Program-made: the position numbers and the translations under genes | In this document: positions 53,436-62,087 of the stretch, one piece after another | Layout of the letters: each line of letters starts with the position of its first letter | How positions within the stretch are numbered: the first letter of the stretch is position 1 | NCBI GenBank assembly: GCA_035275405.1 | Contig: DATEMU010000008.1 | Coordinates: 1 to 64,000 of the forward strand | Reading direction: 5' to 3' | Length of the DNA: 64,000 bases | DNA from: Phycisphaerae bacterium | GTDB lineage: Bacteria; Planctomycetota; Phycisphaerae; UBA1845; UTPLA1 | Notes under the pieces: generated by a model | Told to the model about the DNA's origin: nothing | Databases searched by the model: none | What the model saw: only the letters and a program-made list of their open reading frames with translations

Positions 53436-53486
53436 GCCTGAAAGATATCGGCTTGGGACGAACGGATTTGAGCCCGAGGTGAATTC

Positions 53487-53723
53487 ATGGCGAAGCAACG
53501 GAAGAAAGTAAAAAACTCCAAACCTGAATCGCGACAAAAAGGCCGGCAACAAGGCAGCCAAACCGGTCGGGAAGCCTTTAAAAGCAACAGTCGCCAGGAT
53601 TTTCGTCACCCTGGACAGGGCATGCGCGGCAAAGACGGCGGACGGGAAGCCGCGCGCCAACCCGGCCAGGAATCATCCGGCAGCGATACGCGCAAACACA
53701 CGCGGCCCAAGAGCGAACGCTAG
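53487..53723 (+). CDS. Small basic, disordered protein
   Basis: A good ribosome site (GAGGTGAATTC) precedes the ATG at 53487. The 78-residue protein is nearly free of hydrophobic residues and rich in Lys, Arg, Gln, Gly and Ser (for example SRQKGRQQGSQTGREAF), so it is probably unfolded and may bind nucleic acid or ribosomes. I do not recognise a family. Composition alone can produce such frames, and the ribosome site is the main support. Confidence 0.5.
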   Translation: MAKQRKKVKNSKPESRQKGRQQGSQTGREAFKSNSRQDFRHPGQGMRGKDGGREAARQPGQESSGSDTRKHTRPKSER

Positions 53724-53761
53724 CGTCGGCCCCTGGGCATGGATACCATCGTCTGACCGGG

Positions 53762-54523
53762 ATGAGTTGGGATAATCCATCCGCCCGACAGCCGGTGAAT
53801 GAGAACAGTGCAAATTTCATGGATAAGCCGGTAGAAAGGCCAACTTCTTGTGACGAGGACCTGAAAAAGGCCGTTCTCGGCCGCTTCTCGTCCGGCCTGG
53901 TCCACGACTTGCGCTCGCCTCTGATGGTCATTCGGCTGTCCCTGGAGGTCATACGGAGTTCAGCCCCGCCCACCCCCCAGGCGACGGAAGCGTTGAACAT
54001 GATCGATGAAGCCGTCAACGAAGCGAATCAGTTTCTCACCGATCTCGTGGAGATCACCCATGATTGGGAACCGGAATCTGCCGAGACAGATCTGACAGCG
54101 CTTCTCTCCGATGTCTGCGCCGAGGTCGATCTCAACCGCAAGATTGTCTGGCAATTTGATCTAGGGGCCAAACCGCTCACGATCTGGTGCGACCCAACGC
54201 GGTTCCGACGTGTGCTGCACAAGCTCTTCCAAAACTCCATCACGGCTATGCGGGGCCAGGGCAATGTGTACGTTCGGGCGCGTCAACTTCCTGATACGGA
54301 CGTGATCGAAGTCCAGGATAGCGGACCGGGGCCCGATATGGCCCTGCGCGACACGCTCTTCGAACCCTTCGTCACCACCAAACGCGCCGGAATGGGATTG
54401 GGATTGACCTATTGCCAGGAAGTCGTGCGGCGCCATGGCGGATCGATCCAACTGATGGAGCCGTGCGCGCCGGGGGCAACTTTTCGAATCATATTGCCGC
54501 AAAAAACCGATCAGAAGAAATAG
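53762..54523 (+). CDS. Cytosolic histidine kinase without sensor domain
   Basis: The 253-residue protein has a minimal kinase core. The phosphorylatable His48 lies in GLVHDLRSPLMVIRLSLEV, the N-box Asn158 in LHKLFQNSITAM, the D-box in VQDSGPGPDM at 185-192, and the G-box GMGLGL at 210-215. No membrane helix, PAS or HAMP domain is found before the H-box, only about 35 disordered residues. Such soluble kinases are often fed by an input protein or belong to chemosensory or NtrB-type circuits. The partner regulator may be the OmpR-type gene at 56447, separated by a UbiB-family gene. Confidence 0.82.
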   Translation: MSWDNPSARQPVNENSANFMDKPVERPTSCDEDLKKAVLGRFSSGLVHDLRSPLMVIRLSLEVIRSSAPPTPQATEALNMIDEAVNEANQFLTDLVEITHDWEPESAETDLTALLSDVCAEVDLNRKIVWQFDLGAKPLTIWCDPTRFRRVLHKLFQNSITAMRGQGNVYVRARQLPDTDVIEVQDSGPGPDMALRDTLFEPFVTTKRAGMGLGLTYCQEVVRRHGGSIQLMEPCAPGATFRIILPQKTDQKK

Positions 54524-54635
54524 TTCGACGTCGCCCCCCGGCAATAGGTAACAACTTTATACCCGCGGATCTCCGCCACTCACCTCGCGTTCAAACTTTG
54601 CGCCCGAGCTTACAATGCATTTATCTCCAGCGCCG

Positions 54636-54650
54636 TATCATCAGATGATA
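54636..54650. promoter_or_regulatory. Perfect palindrome abutting the UbiB start
   Basis: TATCATC-A-GATGATA is a 15-base perfect palindrome (7+1+7) whose last A is the first base of the UbiB-family ATG at 54650. It replaces the expected ribosome site. It may be an operator for a dimeric repressor, or an mRNA hairpin that hides the start codon. Confidence 0.4.
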
Positions 54651-56296
54651 TGGTCGCCGTGAAAACCGAACATCTTGTGCGCTACCGGGACATCGCGTGG
54701 CTCCTCTGGAAGCATGGCCGCGCCGATTGGGTGAAGGCGAGCGGCCTGGACAAGACCGTCAAGGAAAAATTCCAGGATAATGGCGGCGGCCCGGACACCC
54801 TCGCGGCGGATCTCGAATCCCTGGGGCCCACCTTTGTAAAGATCGGCCAGCTTTTGTCGAGTCGCGCGGATCTCCTTCCGCCCGCGTATCTGGAGGCCCT
54901 CAGCCGACTGCAGGACGACGTCGAGCCGGTAGACTTTGAACAGATTGAGGAGATTCTCTACACCGAACTGGCCGCGCGGCCATCGCGGATCTTCGCCGAA
55001 ATCAATCCGATTCCGCTCGCCGCCGCCTCACTGGCTCAGGTCCATGCGGCAACGCTGCGCGACGGTCGCGATGTCGTGGTCAAGGTTCAGCGACCCGGCA
55101 TTGTCGATGAAATTCAGCGCGACATCGAGATCTTCTTCACGATTGCGCGTTTGGGAACCTACACGGCATATGGGCGCAAGTATCACGTCGAAGATGTCGT
55201 CAAGGAATTTAAACAGACGATCGAAGCTGAACTGGACTACCGACTGGAGGTCGACAACCTCCTGACCCTTCGTAAGAACTTGGCCGAATTCAAACTGCTG
55301 CAAATTCCGGTCCCGATCGCTGATTTCTCGACACAGCGCGTTCTAACGATGGAACGCCTGTCGGGCGCGAGTATCTCCAGTATCTCGCCGGTCGTCTTTA
55401 CCGAAGTGAATGGGACGGCGCTCGCCGAAGAACTGCTCTCCGCCTACCTCAAGCAAATCCTCGACGACGGCTTTTTCCATGCCGATCCGCACCCGGGAAA
55501 TATTTTTCTGACCCAGGATCATCGTCTCGGCTTGATCGACCTCGGCATGGTCGGCCGCATCGATAGCGAGCTGCAACAGAACTTCATTTACCTTCTGATC
55601 GCCATCAGCGAGGGCCGGGGACGCGAGGCCGCCGAAATCGCCCTGCGTATCGGCGAGGTTGGACGAGATTTTCGGCGACAGGATTTCATCGAGCGCGTCG
55701 CCTTTCTCGTCCAGAAAAACGAACACGCCACGATGCGCAACATCGAAGCCGGCCGCATGATGCTGGAAATCCAGGAAATCGCCGGCGATTCCCAAATCCG
55801 TCTGCCTCGAGCTACAGCGCTAGTGGGCAAGACGCTCTTGAATCTCGACGCCGTGGCCCGCTGCCTCGCTCCGGACTTCAATCCCAATGCGTCCATACGA
55901 CGCCACAATTTCGAGCTGGTGAATCGCCGCCTGCGCCAGCGCCTCACTCCGAGTAACCTGCTTCAATCTGTCATGGAAACGACGGAAATCGCCTCGCAAT
56001 TGCCGCGCCGCGTCAATGAGCTGCTGACTCAGATGGGCAAAACCGGTATTCGCCTCGATGTCGATGCCTTCGATGAACATACCTTTGTCACGGGTTTTCA
56101 AAAGGTGGCCAACCGAATTTCCGCCGGGCTGATCCTCGCCGCGCTGATCGTCGGTGCGGCCCTGCTGATGCGGATTGACACCGCTGCCACCCTCTTTGGT
56201 TACCCCGCCTTTGCCATCGTTCTCTTCCTGGCGGCCGCAGTTGGGGGAATCGTCCTGCTCATCCAAATCTGGGTATCCGACCATCGAAATCGCTGA
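54650..56296 (+). CDS. UbiB/ABC1/AarF (ADCK) family atypical kinase
   Basis: The 548-residue protein belongs to the UbiB family, which supports quinone biosynthesis or lipid homeostasis, probably as an ATPase. Diagnostic blocks are LGPTFVKIGQLLSSRADLLP, PLAAASLAQVHAATLRDG (the Ala-rich nucleotide loop), VVVKVQRPGI, DDGFFHADPHPGNIFL and LIDLGMVG (metal Asp). Two C-terminal membrane helices (SAGLILAALIVGAALLM and FAIVLFLAAAVGGIVLLI) anchor it. It starts at the palindrome listed above; a GTG three codons in is an alternative. Between a histidine kinase and a response regulator its pairing is unclear. Confidence 0.9.
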   Translation: MVAVKTEHLVRYRDIAWLLWKHGRADWVKASGLDKTVKEKFQDNGGGPDTLAADLESLGPTFVKIGQLLSSRADLLPPAYLEALSRLQDDVEPVDFEQIEEILYTELAARPSRIFAEINPIPLAAASLAQVHAATLRDGRDVVVKVQRPGIVDEIQRDIEIFFTIARLGTYTAYGRKYHVEDVVKEFKQTIEAELDYRLEVDNLLTLRKNLAEFKLLQIPVPIADFSTQRVLTMERLSGASISSISPVVFTEVNGTALAEELLSAYLKQILDDGFFHADPHPGNIFLTQDHRLGLIDLGMVGRIDSELQQNFIYLLIAISEGRGREAAEIALRIGEVGRDFRRQDFIERVAFLVQKNEHATMRNIEAGRMMLEIQEIAGDSQIRLPRATALVGKTLLNLDAVARCLAPDFNPNASIRRHNFELVNRRLRQRLTPSNLLQSVMETTEIASQLPRRVNELLTQMGKTGIRLDVDAFDEHTFVTGFQKVANRISAGLILAALIVGAALLMRIDTAATLFGYPAFAIVLFLAAAVGGIVLLIQIWVSDHRNR

Positions 56297-56408
56297 TTTT
56301 CGCCGAATTTCCGCCGGGTCGTGTGGCTTTTCACACAGGTATGCTTCCCATGCGGCCCTACCTAGTTCCGCATAGACACGGACAGCCCCGAACTTAAAAA
56401 ATAGTAAG

Positions 56409-56431
56409 GTAAGTAAACATTGGTTACTAAC
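56409..56431. promoter_or_regulatory. Imperfect inverted repeat upstream of the response regulator
   Basis: GTAAGTAA at 56409-56416 and TTACTAAC at 56424-56431 form an inverted repeat with one mismatch around a 7-base centre. It lies three bases before the GGAGG ribosome site and is a candidate autoregulatory site for the OmpR-type regulator. Confidence 0.4.
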
Positions 56432-56446
56432 ACGGAGGACCTTGTC

Positions 56447-57130
56447 ATGCGATTCCTGGTAATTGAGGACAACGTCAAGCTGAGTTCCCGGATCGCCCAG
56501 GCCCTGAACGAGCAAGGGTACATTACGGACGTCAGTAATCTCGGCCAGGAAGGCGAGGAGAAGGCGATCTCCAACACCCATGACGGCATCATTCTGGACA
56601 TCATGCTGCCCGACCATGATGGCGTGCAGATCTGCCGAAATCTCCGTCGACAGAAAATATCCGCGCCCATCCTGCTGCTGACCGCGTTGTCCGATACCAA
56701 GGAAAAAGTCGCCGGACTGGAGGCCGGCGCCGACGACTACCTCACCAAGCCATTTGAGCTGGAAGAGCTTATCGCCCGGGTCCGCGCGCTGCTCCGCCGG
56801 GCCAAGCCGGAGGATGGAACCCACCTTCACTTCGAAGACCTCGAGATGGACCTGGTCAAGCGCACCGTCTCGCGCAGCGGAACCGCAGTCAGCCTGACGG
56901 CCAAGGAATTCGCCCTCCTTGAATATTTCATGCGCAATCCCAACCGGGTCCTGACGCGCTCCCTAATTGGCGAGCGAGTCTGGGACATCGCGTTTGAGGA
57001 AGAGAGCAATGTCATCGAGGTTTATGTCTCGCGCTTGCGCAGCAAGATCGACAAGGGATTTCAGCAGCCGCTTCTTCAGACGGTCATCGGTACGGGATAT
57101 TCCCTCAGCGTTCCGGAGCCGGCGGCGTAA
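56447..57130 (+). CDS. OmpR-family two-component response regulator
   Basis: The ATG at 56447, eight bases after GGAGG, gives 227 residues; an upstream in-frame start at 56420 is rejected. The receiver domain (1-115) has the acidic pair in IEDN, phospho-acceptor Asp51 in ILDIMLPDHDG, and the conserved Lys in DDYLTKPFEL near 101. The C terminus (about 125-225) is a winged helix typical of OmpR/PhoB DNA binding (LTAKEFALLEYFMRNPNRVLTRSLIGERVW). No cognate kinase is adjacent. The nearest kinase is the sensorless one at 53762. Confidence 0.93.
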   Translation: MRFLVIEDNVKLSSRIAQALNEQGYITDVSNLGQEGEEKAISNTHDGIILDIMLPDHDGVQICRNLRRQKISAPILLLTALSDTKEKVAGLEAGADDYLTKPFELEELIARVRALLRRAKPEDGTHLHFEDLEMDLVKRTVSRSGTAVSLTAKEFALLEYFMRNPNRVLTRSLIGERVWDIAFEEESNVIEVYVSRLRSKIDKGFQQPLLQTVIGTGYSLSVPEPAA

Positions 57131-57308
57131 GCGCCTGCACCTGAAAGCTTGAGTCGGAAGCGTTTCGCGGTTGTAAGACGCTTTTCACCCGCGTTTTACT
57201 TCAGCCCTCCATACTATCAGCAGAGTTAAAAGACGCGATGGCGCGGGAGGCGTTCTCTCCAAACCATCGCTCATCGCATTTCGCGCTCGGCGCGCAAGGA
57301 GTCAAATC

Positions 57309-58208
57309 ATGCGGGTGGTCCATCTGAGCCTGGCACTGGCAGCATCACTAGTTCTGATCGATACCCTACAAGCGGATGATAAGCCGTGGACCGAGCCGGC
57401 CCGGCGTACGCAAAAGCTCAACGATCTGATCGGCAAGGAGATCAACGCGGAAACAAACAATGAAAAACTCGGGGATGTGGACGACGCGATCATCGACATG
57501 GATTCGGGACGGGTTATTTACTACATCGTCGAAGTCGATGGCCGGCAGGCTGCGGTTCCCGCAGCCGCCCTTAAACTGCCCGACGACGCCGCGCGTTTTC
57601 AGTTGGCCAGCACCAAAGACAAACTCAAGATGCACGCGTTCGATAAGGACAAATTCCCCAACTTCGCTGACGAGCCGTGGGCACAGCGCGTTCACACGGA
57701 ATTCGCCGTCCGACCGTACTGGGAAGACCCCGCAAAGCCCGGCGCCACCCGAACGGTCCGCTACACCGAGACGACGGTGAAGGGCGGTCGCCTCACTCGA
57801 ATGACGGCCGAGACATGGTACGCCCCGGTCCGCCGCTGGCTGAAGGCCACGGACGTGATCGGTAAGAATGTGGAGAACTCCCAAAACGAAAACCTCGGCA
57901 AGATCGAGGACGTCGTGGTAGACCCGGATACGGGACGCATCATCTACAGCGTCCTGTCGTTCGGCGGCTTCCTGGGAATGGGCGACAAACTGTTCGCCGT
58001 CCCGTTTCACGCCCTGACATTGAACGCCGGCAACGACAAGTTCATTCTTGACATGGACAAGGAACGGCTCAAGAACGCGCAGGGATTCGACAAGAACAAC
58101 TGGCCGAACATGGCCGATTCGCGATGGGCCCGCGAAACGCATGAGTTTTATCGTGTGCGGCCCTACTGGGAATCGGACGATTCCGAGCCCCGCCGCGAAC
58201 AACGTTAG
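57309..58208 (+). CDS. Exported protein with two PRC-barrel domains
   Basis: The 299-residue protein has a signal peptide (VVHLSLALAASLVLIDTLQA) and two PRC-barrel-like regions at about 36-115 and 176-260. Each contains DVxDAIIDMDSGRVIYYIVE or KIEDVVVDPDTGRIIYSVLS. Between and after them are two similar blocks with FAVRPYW and FYRVRPYW, which suggest an internal duplication. PRC-barrel proteins occur in photosynthetic reaction centres, RNA processing and many stress-induced envelope proteins. It is followed by a strong terminator, so it is a single-gene unit. The exact role is unknown. Confidence 0.82.
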   Translation: MRVVHLSLALAASLVLIDTLQADDKPWTEPARRTQKLNDLIGKEINAETNNEKLGDVDDAIIDMDSGRVIYYIVEVDGRQAAVPAAALKLPDDAARFQLASTKDKLKMHAFDKDKFPNFADEPWAQRVHTEFAVRPYWEDPAKPGATRTVRYTETTVKGGRLTRMTAETWYAPVRRWLKATDVIGKNVENSQNENLGKIEDVVVDPDTGRIIYSVLSFGGFLGMGDKLFAVPFHALTLNAGNDKFILDMDKERLKNAQGFDKNNWPNMADSRWARETHEFYRVRPYWESDDSEPRREQR

Positions 58209-58220
58209 AGCTTGTGGGTT

Positions 58221-58262
58221 GGGGACCCGGATGACTCGGCAACCCTCCGGGTCCCCCTTTTT
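58221..58262 (+). terminator. Rho-independent terminator of the PRC-barrel gene
   Basis: GGGGACCCGG at 58221-58230 pairs perfectly with CCGGGTCCCC at 58247-58256 around a 16-base loop, followed by C and TTTTT at 58258-58262. This is the clearest terminator in the window and sits 13 bases after the PRC-barrel stop. Confidence 0.8.
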
Positions 58263-58317
58263 CCTTCCAGCGGCAAGAACGCATCAATAGAACCGGCCAC
58301 TGACCCATTGGGTTTTT

Positions 58318-59919
58318 ATGCGACCTCGCGTGCAATCGACAACGAGCCCATGGCTCAACGTGTCCGGACTGGTGCGAGCACCTCTCGAACGGGACGAGAA
58401 ATGCGATGTCTGCGTGGTCGGAGCGGGAATCGTCGGTCTGTCCGTCGCCTATCGGCTGGCACGCGAGCGCCGGCGAGTCGTCGTCATCGACAAGGGACCC
58501 TTGGGGTGCGGCCAGACGGCTTGTACGACCGCTCACCTCAGCAACGCTATCGATGATCGTTACTACGTCATTCAACACCTCCACGGCAAAGAAGCGGCCC
58601 GCCTCTGTGCCGAGAGCCACACGGCGGCGATCCTTGAGATCGAGTCGATTATCCAAAACGAAGGCATCGACTGCGACTTTGAGCGGCTGGATGGATACCT
58701 CTTCGTTCCGCCCGGCGAGTCGCGCGACCTTCTTGATCGAGAATTTCACGCTGCCCGCGACGCAGGTGTCCCGCACCTCGAACTGGTGTCGCGGTCTCCC
58801 TGGCATGGTTATGACACGGGTCCGTGTCTCAAGTTCGGAAACCAGGCGCAGTTTCATCCCTTGAAGTACATGGCGGGCCTGGCGGCCGCGATTGAGAAGC
58901 TCGGCGGTCGAGTGTACTGCGAAACGGAATTGCACGATCTGCGCGAAGAAGATCCCATCCGCCTCATCATGACCGATGACCTGGAGATTCGCGCGTGGGC
59001 TGTCGTCATTGCGACCAATACGCCGATCAACAACCGCGTCGCCATCCACACCAAGCAGGCCGGCTATCGAACGTACGCGATCGCCATCCGAACCCCCGCG
59101 GGCGCCGTCCCCCGGGCCCTCTACTGGGATACGACCCAGGAGGCAGGACAACCCGCCAACGCACCGTATCACTATGTTCGAACCGCCCAATGGCATCCAC
59201 CCGAATCAGGCAACGGTCGCGCGGCACTTGCTACCGACGAACTGCTCATCGTTGGCGGCGAAGACCACAAGACCGGACAGGCCCACGACAGCGACGAGCG
59301 CTGGTCCCGTCTGGAATCCTGGATTCGCGACCGTATCCCTCACCTCGGCGAAGTCGTCTATCGATGGTCCGGTCAGGTCTGGGAGCCCGTTGACGGTATC
59401 GCGTTCATCGGCCGTAACCCCGGCGGCCCGGAAAATGTCTACATCGCCACCGGCGATTCCGGGATGGGGATGACGCATGGCGCCATCGCCGGCATTCTCC
59501 TCGCCGATCTCATCGCCGAGCGCCCCAACGCCTGGGCCAAACTCTATGATCCTTCGCGTATCACGCTCCGCAGCGCCCTCGAGTTCACCCGCGAGAACCT
59601 GAACACCGCAGCTCAATACTTCGATTGGTTGACCGTGGGCGCCGCCGACAAGGTCGAAGACATCCAGCGCGGCACTGGCGCCATCATCCGCCGAGGCCTG
59701 AGCCCCGTGGCGGTCTATCGTGACGAGTCCGGGACGCTTCACGAATGCTCCGCGGTCTGTCCTCATTTGGGTGGCATTGTCTCCTGGAACGCCGCCGAAC
59801 GTACCTGGGACTGCCCGTGTCACGGCTCACGATTCGCCCCCGACGGCTCGGTCCTCAACGGCCCCGCCAACAGTCCCTTACCAAGCCCTCGCGCAAGCGT
59901 ACATTCCCCTCGAACATGA
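58318..59919 (+). CDS. FAD-dependent oxidoreductase fused to a Rieske [2Fe-2S] domain
   Basis: The 533-residue protein has an N-terminal DAO-type FAD domain ([20 protein letters not shown] at 31-50 and [11 protein letters not shown]) running to about 430. A Rieske domain at about 440-520 has ligands Cys481 and His483 (CPH) and Cys499 and His502 (CPCH). Homologues in bacteria are glycine/D-amino-acid or sarcosine-type oxidases with a Rieske tail that may pass electrons to another protein. The C-terminal [16 protein letters not shown] is odd for the family and may reflect a natural end or a late frameshift. The substrate is unknown. Confidence 0.88.
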   Translation: MRPRVQSTTSPWLNVSGLVRAPLERDEKCDVCVVGAGIVGLSVAYRLARERRRVVVIDKGPLGCGQTACTTAHLSNAIDDRYYVIQHLHGKEAARLCAESHTAAILEIESIIQNEGIDCDFERLDGYLFVPPGESRDLLDREFHAARDAGVPHLELVSRSPWHGYDTGPCLKFGNQAQFHPLKYMAGLAAAIEKLGGRVYCETELHDLREEDPIRLIMTDDLEIRAWAVVIATNTPINNRVAIHTKQAGYRTYAIAIRTPAGAVPRALYWDTTQEAGQPANAPYHYVRTAQWHPPESGNGRAALATDELLIVGGEDHKTGQAHDSDERWSRLESWIRDRIPHLGEVVYRWSGQVWEPVDGIAFIGRNPGGPENVYIATGDSGMGMTHGAIAGILLADLIAERPNAWAKLYDPSRITLRSALEFTRENLNTAAQYFDWLTVGAADKVEDIQRGTGAIIRRGLSPVAVYRDESGTLHECSAVCPHLGGIVSWNAAERTWDCPCHGSRFAPDGSVLNGPANSPLPSPRASVHSPRT

Positions 59920-59931
59920 AAGTGTGGACCC

Positions 59932-61083
59932 ATGCGGCATAAATCGGCCGAGTCTAAATCGAACGTCAACCGACGCTCTCGCGGGCCGGTTCGGTACGCC
60001 GTCGTCGGTCTGGGATACATTTCGCAGGCCGCCGTGCTCCCGGCCTTCGCCCATGCCTCCTCGAATTCCGTACTGACCGCCCTGGTGTCGGGCGACGCCA
60101 CGAAGCTGAAACGGCTCGGTCGCAAATACAAGGTGTCCAACCTTTATCGCTACGAAGACTTCGATGAATGCCTGGAGAGTGGCGAAGTGGATGCCGTGTA
60201 CATCGCCCTGCCCAACAACCTGCATCGCGAATATTCCGTGCGGGCGGCCCAGGCCGGGATTCACGTGCTCTGCGAAAAGCCGATGGCGGTCACCAGCGCG
60301 GAATGCCAGCAGATGATCGACGCAGCGCGATCCAATGGCGTTCGCCTCATGATCGCGTACCGGCTTCATTTTGAGGCGGCGAATCTGCGGGCCGTTGAAA
60401 TCGCGCGATCGGGAAAACTCGGGCGCCTTCGGGTGTTCAACTCTTTGTTCACGATGTCCGTGAAACCGGGCGACATTCGCCTCAAGGCCGAACTCGGCGG
60501 TGGCACCCTCTACGACATCGGGATTTACTGCATCAACGCGGCCCGCTACCTCTTTCGGGATGAACCCCACGAGGTCTTCGCGGCCTCCGCCCAGAACGGC
60601 GACCGGCGCTTCCGCGAGGTCGATGAAATGTCGGCGGCGATCCTCCGCTTCCCCGACGACCGACTGGCCATGTTCACCTCGAGCTTCGGGGCCACCGATA
60701 CGGCGGTTTACCAGATCGTCGGGACCAACGGCCACCTTCGGCTCGAACAGGCCTACGAGTACGCCGAAGCCCTCGATTTGGAAACCACGATCCGCGATAA
60801 GACCACGCGTCGCACCTTCCCCAAGCGCGATCAATTCGCCCCCGAACTCGTCTATTTCTCCGACTGCGTCCTCAAACGCAAACCTCCGGAGCCGTCCGGG
60901 GAGGAAGGACTCGCGGATGTCCGCATCATCGAAGCGCTCTATGAATCCGCCGCGACCGGTCGGACTGTTGCGTTACCACCCTATCGGCGCGGGAAGCGCC
61001 CGAGCAAGAATCTGGAAATGAAGCGGCCGCCGGTACGTATGCCGGAATTGGTCCATGCCCGGCCGCCCTCGATAACCAAGTAA
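59932..61083 (+). CDS. Gfo/Idh/MocA oxidoreductase, glucose-fructose oxidoreductase-like
   Basis: The 383-residue protein has GLGYISQAAVLPAF near 26-39 binding NADP, ALPNNLHREYSVRAAQAGIHVLCEKPMA with the catalytic Lys, and GGGTLYDIGIYCINAARYLF for the sugar site. It is closest in motif to glucose-fructose oxidoreductase and related inositol or sugar dehydrogenases. There is no signal peptide. The C terminus is basic (RPSKNLEMKRPPVRMPELV). It begins 12 bases after the FAD-Rieske stop, so the two are likely co-expressed. The substrate cannot be assigned. Confidence 0.86.
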   Translation: MRHKSAESKSNVNRRSRGPVRYAVVGLGYISQAAVLPAFAHASSNSVLTALVSGDATKLKRLGRKYKVSNLYRYEDFDECLESGEVDAVYIALPNNLHREYSVRAAQAGIHVLCEKPMAVTSAECQQMIDAARSNGVRLMIAYRLHFEAANLRAVEIARSGKLGRLRVFNSLFTMSVKPGDIRLKAELGGGTLYDIGIYCINAARYLFRDEPHEVFAASAQNGDRRFREVDEMSAAILRFPDDRLAMFTSSFGATDTAVYQIVGTNGHLRLEQAYEYAEALDLETTIRDKTTRRTFPKRDQFAPELVYFSDCVLKRKPPEPSGEEGLADVRIIEALYESAATGRTVALPPYRRGKRPSKNLEMKRPPVRMPELVHARPPSITK

Positions 61084-61097
61084 TTGGAGGAATTGCC

Positions 61098-61280
61098 ATG
61101 CCAAAAAGCTGGAGTGACAAGGACGAAAGGCAGTATGAGCACATCAAGTCCGGCGAGCAGCACCGCGGCCGCTCAACCAAGGTCGCCAAGCGGATCGCCG
61201 CCGCCACGGTGAACAAGACGCGAAGCAACGAGGGACGCACCAAAAAGTCCCGTTCGCGCTCAAAGAGTCGCTCGTCGTAG
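61098..61280 (+). CDS. Small basic conserved protein (stress-type)
   Basis: The 60-residue protein follows TTGGAGGAATTGCC, a good ribosome site. It resembles a family of small basic proteins with the pattern DKxxRxxEHIxxGxxxRGxSxxxAxxxAxATVNK (here DKDERQYEHIKSGEQHRGRST and AKRIAAATVNKTRS), found in soil bacteria and sometimes annotated as plasmid-stabilisation-like. The C terminus is a Lys/Arg/Ser run. It may bind nucleic acid. The function is unknown; the conserved pattern is from recollection. Confidence 0.7.
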   Translation: MPKSWSDKDERQYEHIKSGEQHRGRSTKVAKRIAAATVNKTRSNEGRTKKSRSRSKSRSS

Positions 61281-61332
61281 CGGGGTGATGCGACTCCACA
61301 GAGGGTGTGCGACAAGCTGGGAGAAGTCTTCA

Positions 61333-61569
61333 ATGGCTCTTTGCGCGACCTGCCACAACGACTACGACAAGGCATTCGAGGTGATCCACGGGGGACAGCA
61401 CTTCACCTTTGATTGCTTTGAATGCGCGATCCACAAATTGGCCCCCGTTTGCCTTCATTGTGGATGCCGGATCATCGGCCATGGAATCGAGGCCATTGAT
61501 GGGTGTTACTGTTGCGCAAACTGTGCCCAGACGGCGGGCCACGCCGCCGCGCAGGATCGAGTCGCTTGA
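61333..61569 (+). CDS. Prokaryotic metallothionein-like Cys-rich protein
   Basis: The ATG at 61333 gives 78 residues with 11 Cys and several His (MALCATCHNDYDKAF, FDCFECAIHKLAPVCLHCGCRIIGHG, GCYCCANCAQ). This is the pattern of a family usually annotated as prokaryotic metallothionein, in which Cys and His bind Zn or other thiophilic metals. The motif FTFDCFECAIHKLAP is diagnostic in my recollection. The stop overlaps a TTG start of the next gene. It fits a stress or metal-handling role near the other stress genes. Confidence 0.75.
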   Translation: MALCATCHNDYDKAFEVIHGGQHFTFDCFECAIHKLAPVCLHCGCRIIGHGIEAIDGCYCCANCAQTAGHAAAQDRVA

Positions 61570-62072
61570 AGGCGAAGTCGTCCACTGCCGATGGCGAGTT
61601 TCAGATTCATGAAGATATTGCCCTTCAGCGCAAGGTCTGGCTGGCTGAGCGTATCGCCTGGAGTCTCCTCGCCTTACTGATGATTCTCGCGCTGACCGGC
61701 CTGCTCGGCGGGCGAGGGATTCTCTCCGCTTCGCGCGTCGGCGAGCCCAACTCCGCGTTGTGGGTTGATTACGAGCGGTGTGCAAGAGTTGGCGCCGTGA
61801 CAGAGCTGCGGATCCATGCGCGGCCGACCGGCGAGCGATGGACCCTGAGTATCGGCGGAAATCTCCTGGACCATGCGATCTGGTCGTCGTCGCCCCTACC
61901 GCAATCGACGGAGACGCGCAGCAATCTCCACCGCTTGTTTTTCTTGCCGGCCCCCGGAACCGATCCGATCCAAGTCGTCCTGCGAATCGAACATCGGCGG
62001 GCCGGCCGCAAGCGCGCGGAGTTTCGCTCGGAGGGCGCGAGCGTCCTCGTCTCACAGTTCGTCTATCCCTGA
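61566..62072 (+). CDS. Membrane-anchored protein, unknown function
   Basis: The TTG at 61566 overlaps the previous TGA by one reading-frame step (TTGA), a coupled start, and gives 168 residues. One membrane helix (AWSLLALLMILALTGLLG, about 28-47) leads to an extracytoplasmic domain of about 115 residues with beta-like strands (AVTELRIHARPTGERWTLSIGG, IQVVLRIEHRRAG). I do not recognise the domain. The protein sits 15 bases before the DUF421 gene, which suggests a paired membrane function. Confidence 0.65.
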   Translation: MKAKSSTADGEFQIHEDIALQRKVWLAERIAWSLLALLMILALTGLLGGRGILSASRVGEPNSALWVDYERCARVGAVTELRIHARPTGERWTLSIGGNLLDHAIWSSSPLPQSTETRSNLHRLFFLPAPGTDPIQVVLRIEHRRAGRKRAEFRSEGASVLVSQFVYP

Positions 62073-62087
62073 CACTCGGAGTTTCCC

